A stretch of 6,058 nt of DNA, from the NCBI GenBank assembly GCA_025363695.1, contig JANYDI010000026.1:1-6058 (forward strand), read 5' to 3'. Made by a program: the position numbers and the translations under genes. Below the pieces are notes generated by a model. That model saw only the letters and a list, made by a program, of their open reading frames with translations, was not told where the DNA came from and did no database searches. Shown here one piece after another: positions 5,611 to 6,058 of the stretch. Source of the stretch: Opitutia bacterium. GTDB lineage: Bacteria > Verrucomicrobiota > Verrucomicrobiia > Opitutales > JANYDI01. Position 1 is the first letter of the stretch. Each line of letters opens with the position of its first letter.

Positions 5611-5742
5611 GGGCCAAGGGGACGTTGTCCCCTTGGATCCCCTTTCCGATAGCGATTTATTAAAATGCTAGCGCATTTTAGATAAATCGCTATCGGGAGT
5701 GGTATACAAGGCCCCCACAGATCGCGAAGCGATCCGGGTGTA
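5609..5742 (-). repeat. Composite three-hairpin element, copy 3 (inverted)
   Basis: On the plus strand the order is c-b-a. Module c is 5614-5636 (stem CCAAGGGGAC/GTCCCCTTGG, loop GTT), starting 3 nt after the transporter stop codon. Module b is 5646-5696: a 15-bp outer stem, a one-base bulge, an 8-bp inner stem and a 4-nt loop. Module a is 5720-5734. It is inverted relative to copies 1 and 2. Module c could end or protect the transporter mRNA, but no T-run follows it. Confidence 0.85.
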
Positions 5743-5886
5743 CTTATCGAACTGCTTCGAGGCGGTTTTAGGGGAGGCATTGGGGGTTCGGACAAGGAAG
5801 CTCTTGCATAACCCAATTTAAAGCCAAAAATTATAAATCCGAGCAATCAAATTAGGGCGTGTAATCAATCCTAATATATCCAACAA
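5743..5886. other. Intergenic spacer without a recognisable gene
   Basis: This stretch lies between composite copy 3 and the right outer repeat. Its second half is AT-rich. I see no coding frame, tRNA or clear promoter. Confidence 0.5.
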
Positions 5887-5968
5887 ACCACACTTAAGGG
5901 GCCTGAAAGGCCGGCAGATCGTAGCCCAGGGCGTAAGCCCTGGGTCCTGGATGGAAAATAAACCGGAG
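5887..5968. repeat. Outer palindromic repeat, right copy (inverted)
   Basis: Reverse complement of 1-83 with few changes. It contains the hairpin CCCAGGGC (5925-5932), GTAA, GCCCTGGG (5937-5944) and a GGCC...GGCC dyad. Together with the left copy it brackets all four genes over nearly 6 kb, in the arrangement of terminal inverted repeats, but no target duplication can be judged because the left copy starts at the window edge. Confidence 0.8.
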
Positions 5969-6022
5969 CCCTGTAAGGGCGGCACTCAAAAGGTCAATAG
6001 GAGTGTCGCCCCTGTAGGGCTC
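5966..6022. repeat. Imperfect inverted repeat, GAGCCCT...AGGGCTC
   Basis: Arms 5966-5987 and 6001-6022 pair at 18 of 22 positions around a 13-nt loop. The left arm overlaps the end of the outer repeat by three bases. It looks like another member of the same dispersed palindrome class. Confidence 0.7.
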
Positions 6023-6040
6023 AAAAAAATTTCACCCTTA

Positions 6041-6058
6041 AACCCAGGGCTTACGCCC
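6041..6058. repeat. Truncated third copy of the outer repeat core
   Basis: These last 18 bases are identical to 23-40 in the same orientation. The window ends inside the CCCAGGGC hairpin, so the rest of the copy lies beyond the edge. Confidence 0.7.

Noticed and set aside
5614..5636. Intrinsic terminator after the transporter
   Set aside because: The stem is strong, but no T-run follows and it is one module of a repeat family, so termination is only possible, not shown.
5556..5846. Minus-strand open frame of 96 codons
   Set aside because: It runs through the transporter 3' end and the composite hairpins, is low in complexity and rich in Pro/Ser, and has no family motif. It is a chance frame.
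1..6058. tRNA, rRNA or insertion-sequence transposase
   Set aside because: No cloverleaf, rRNA motif or DDE-type transposase frame was seen in either strand.

Overview
The window looks like an accessory segment of a Gram-negative, probably host-associated bacterium. The evidence is indirect: a proline/betaine-type MHS transporter of the kind common in intracellular bacteria, an exported cysteine-rich protein, an AAA ATPase of the AAA_14/DUF4143 type, and a high load of palindromic intergenic repeats. There is no rRNA, tRNA or marker gene, so the lineage cannot be fixed from this window. None of the four genes has a recognisable Shine-Dalgarno sequence.

Layout. Positions 1-83 hold a palindrome-rich repeat that returns in inverted orientation at 5887-5968. 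Inside it lie three copies of a composite element made of three hairpins (about 207-345, 4190-4326 and 5609-5742). On the minus strand, reading right to left, are an exported protein of 531 residues (4038-2443), the DUF4143 ATPase (2254-1103) and a GNAT acetyltransferase (1106-372). The last two overlap by 4 bp and form an operon. On the plus strand is one MHS-type transporter of 423 residues (4339-5610), bracketed by composite copies 2 and 3 in inverted orientation.

The most unusual feature is at 2257-2442. The whole gap between the stop codon of the exported protein and the ATG of the ATPase is filled by seven 18-bp palindromes (TGTC...GACA), each separated by exactly 10 bp, giving a 28-bp period. 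The ends of the palindromes form -35 boxes (TTGACA) and their centres form -10 boxes (TATAAT, TATAGT or TATACT), always with 17-bp spacing, on both strands. The array is therefore a ladder of overlapping two-way promoters whose core boxes coincide with operator-like dyads. The promoter nearest the ATPase ends 7 nt before its ATG, which predicts a leaderless transcript. The ATPase carries a winged-helix segment that could read these dyads, so autoregulation is a reasonable but untested idea.

The exported protein appears to contain a diverged domain related to the Bacillus spore transglutaminase Tgl, with the nucleophile cysteine kept and the other two catalytic positions changed. This is a fold inference from remembered family motifs, not a database result.
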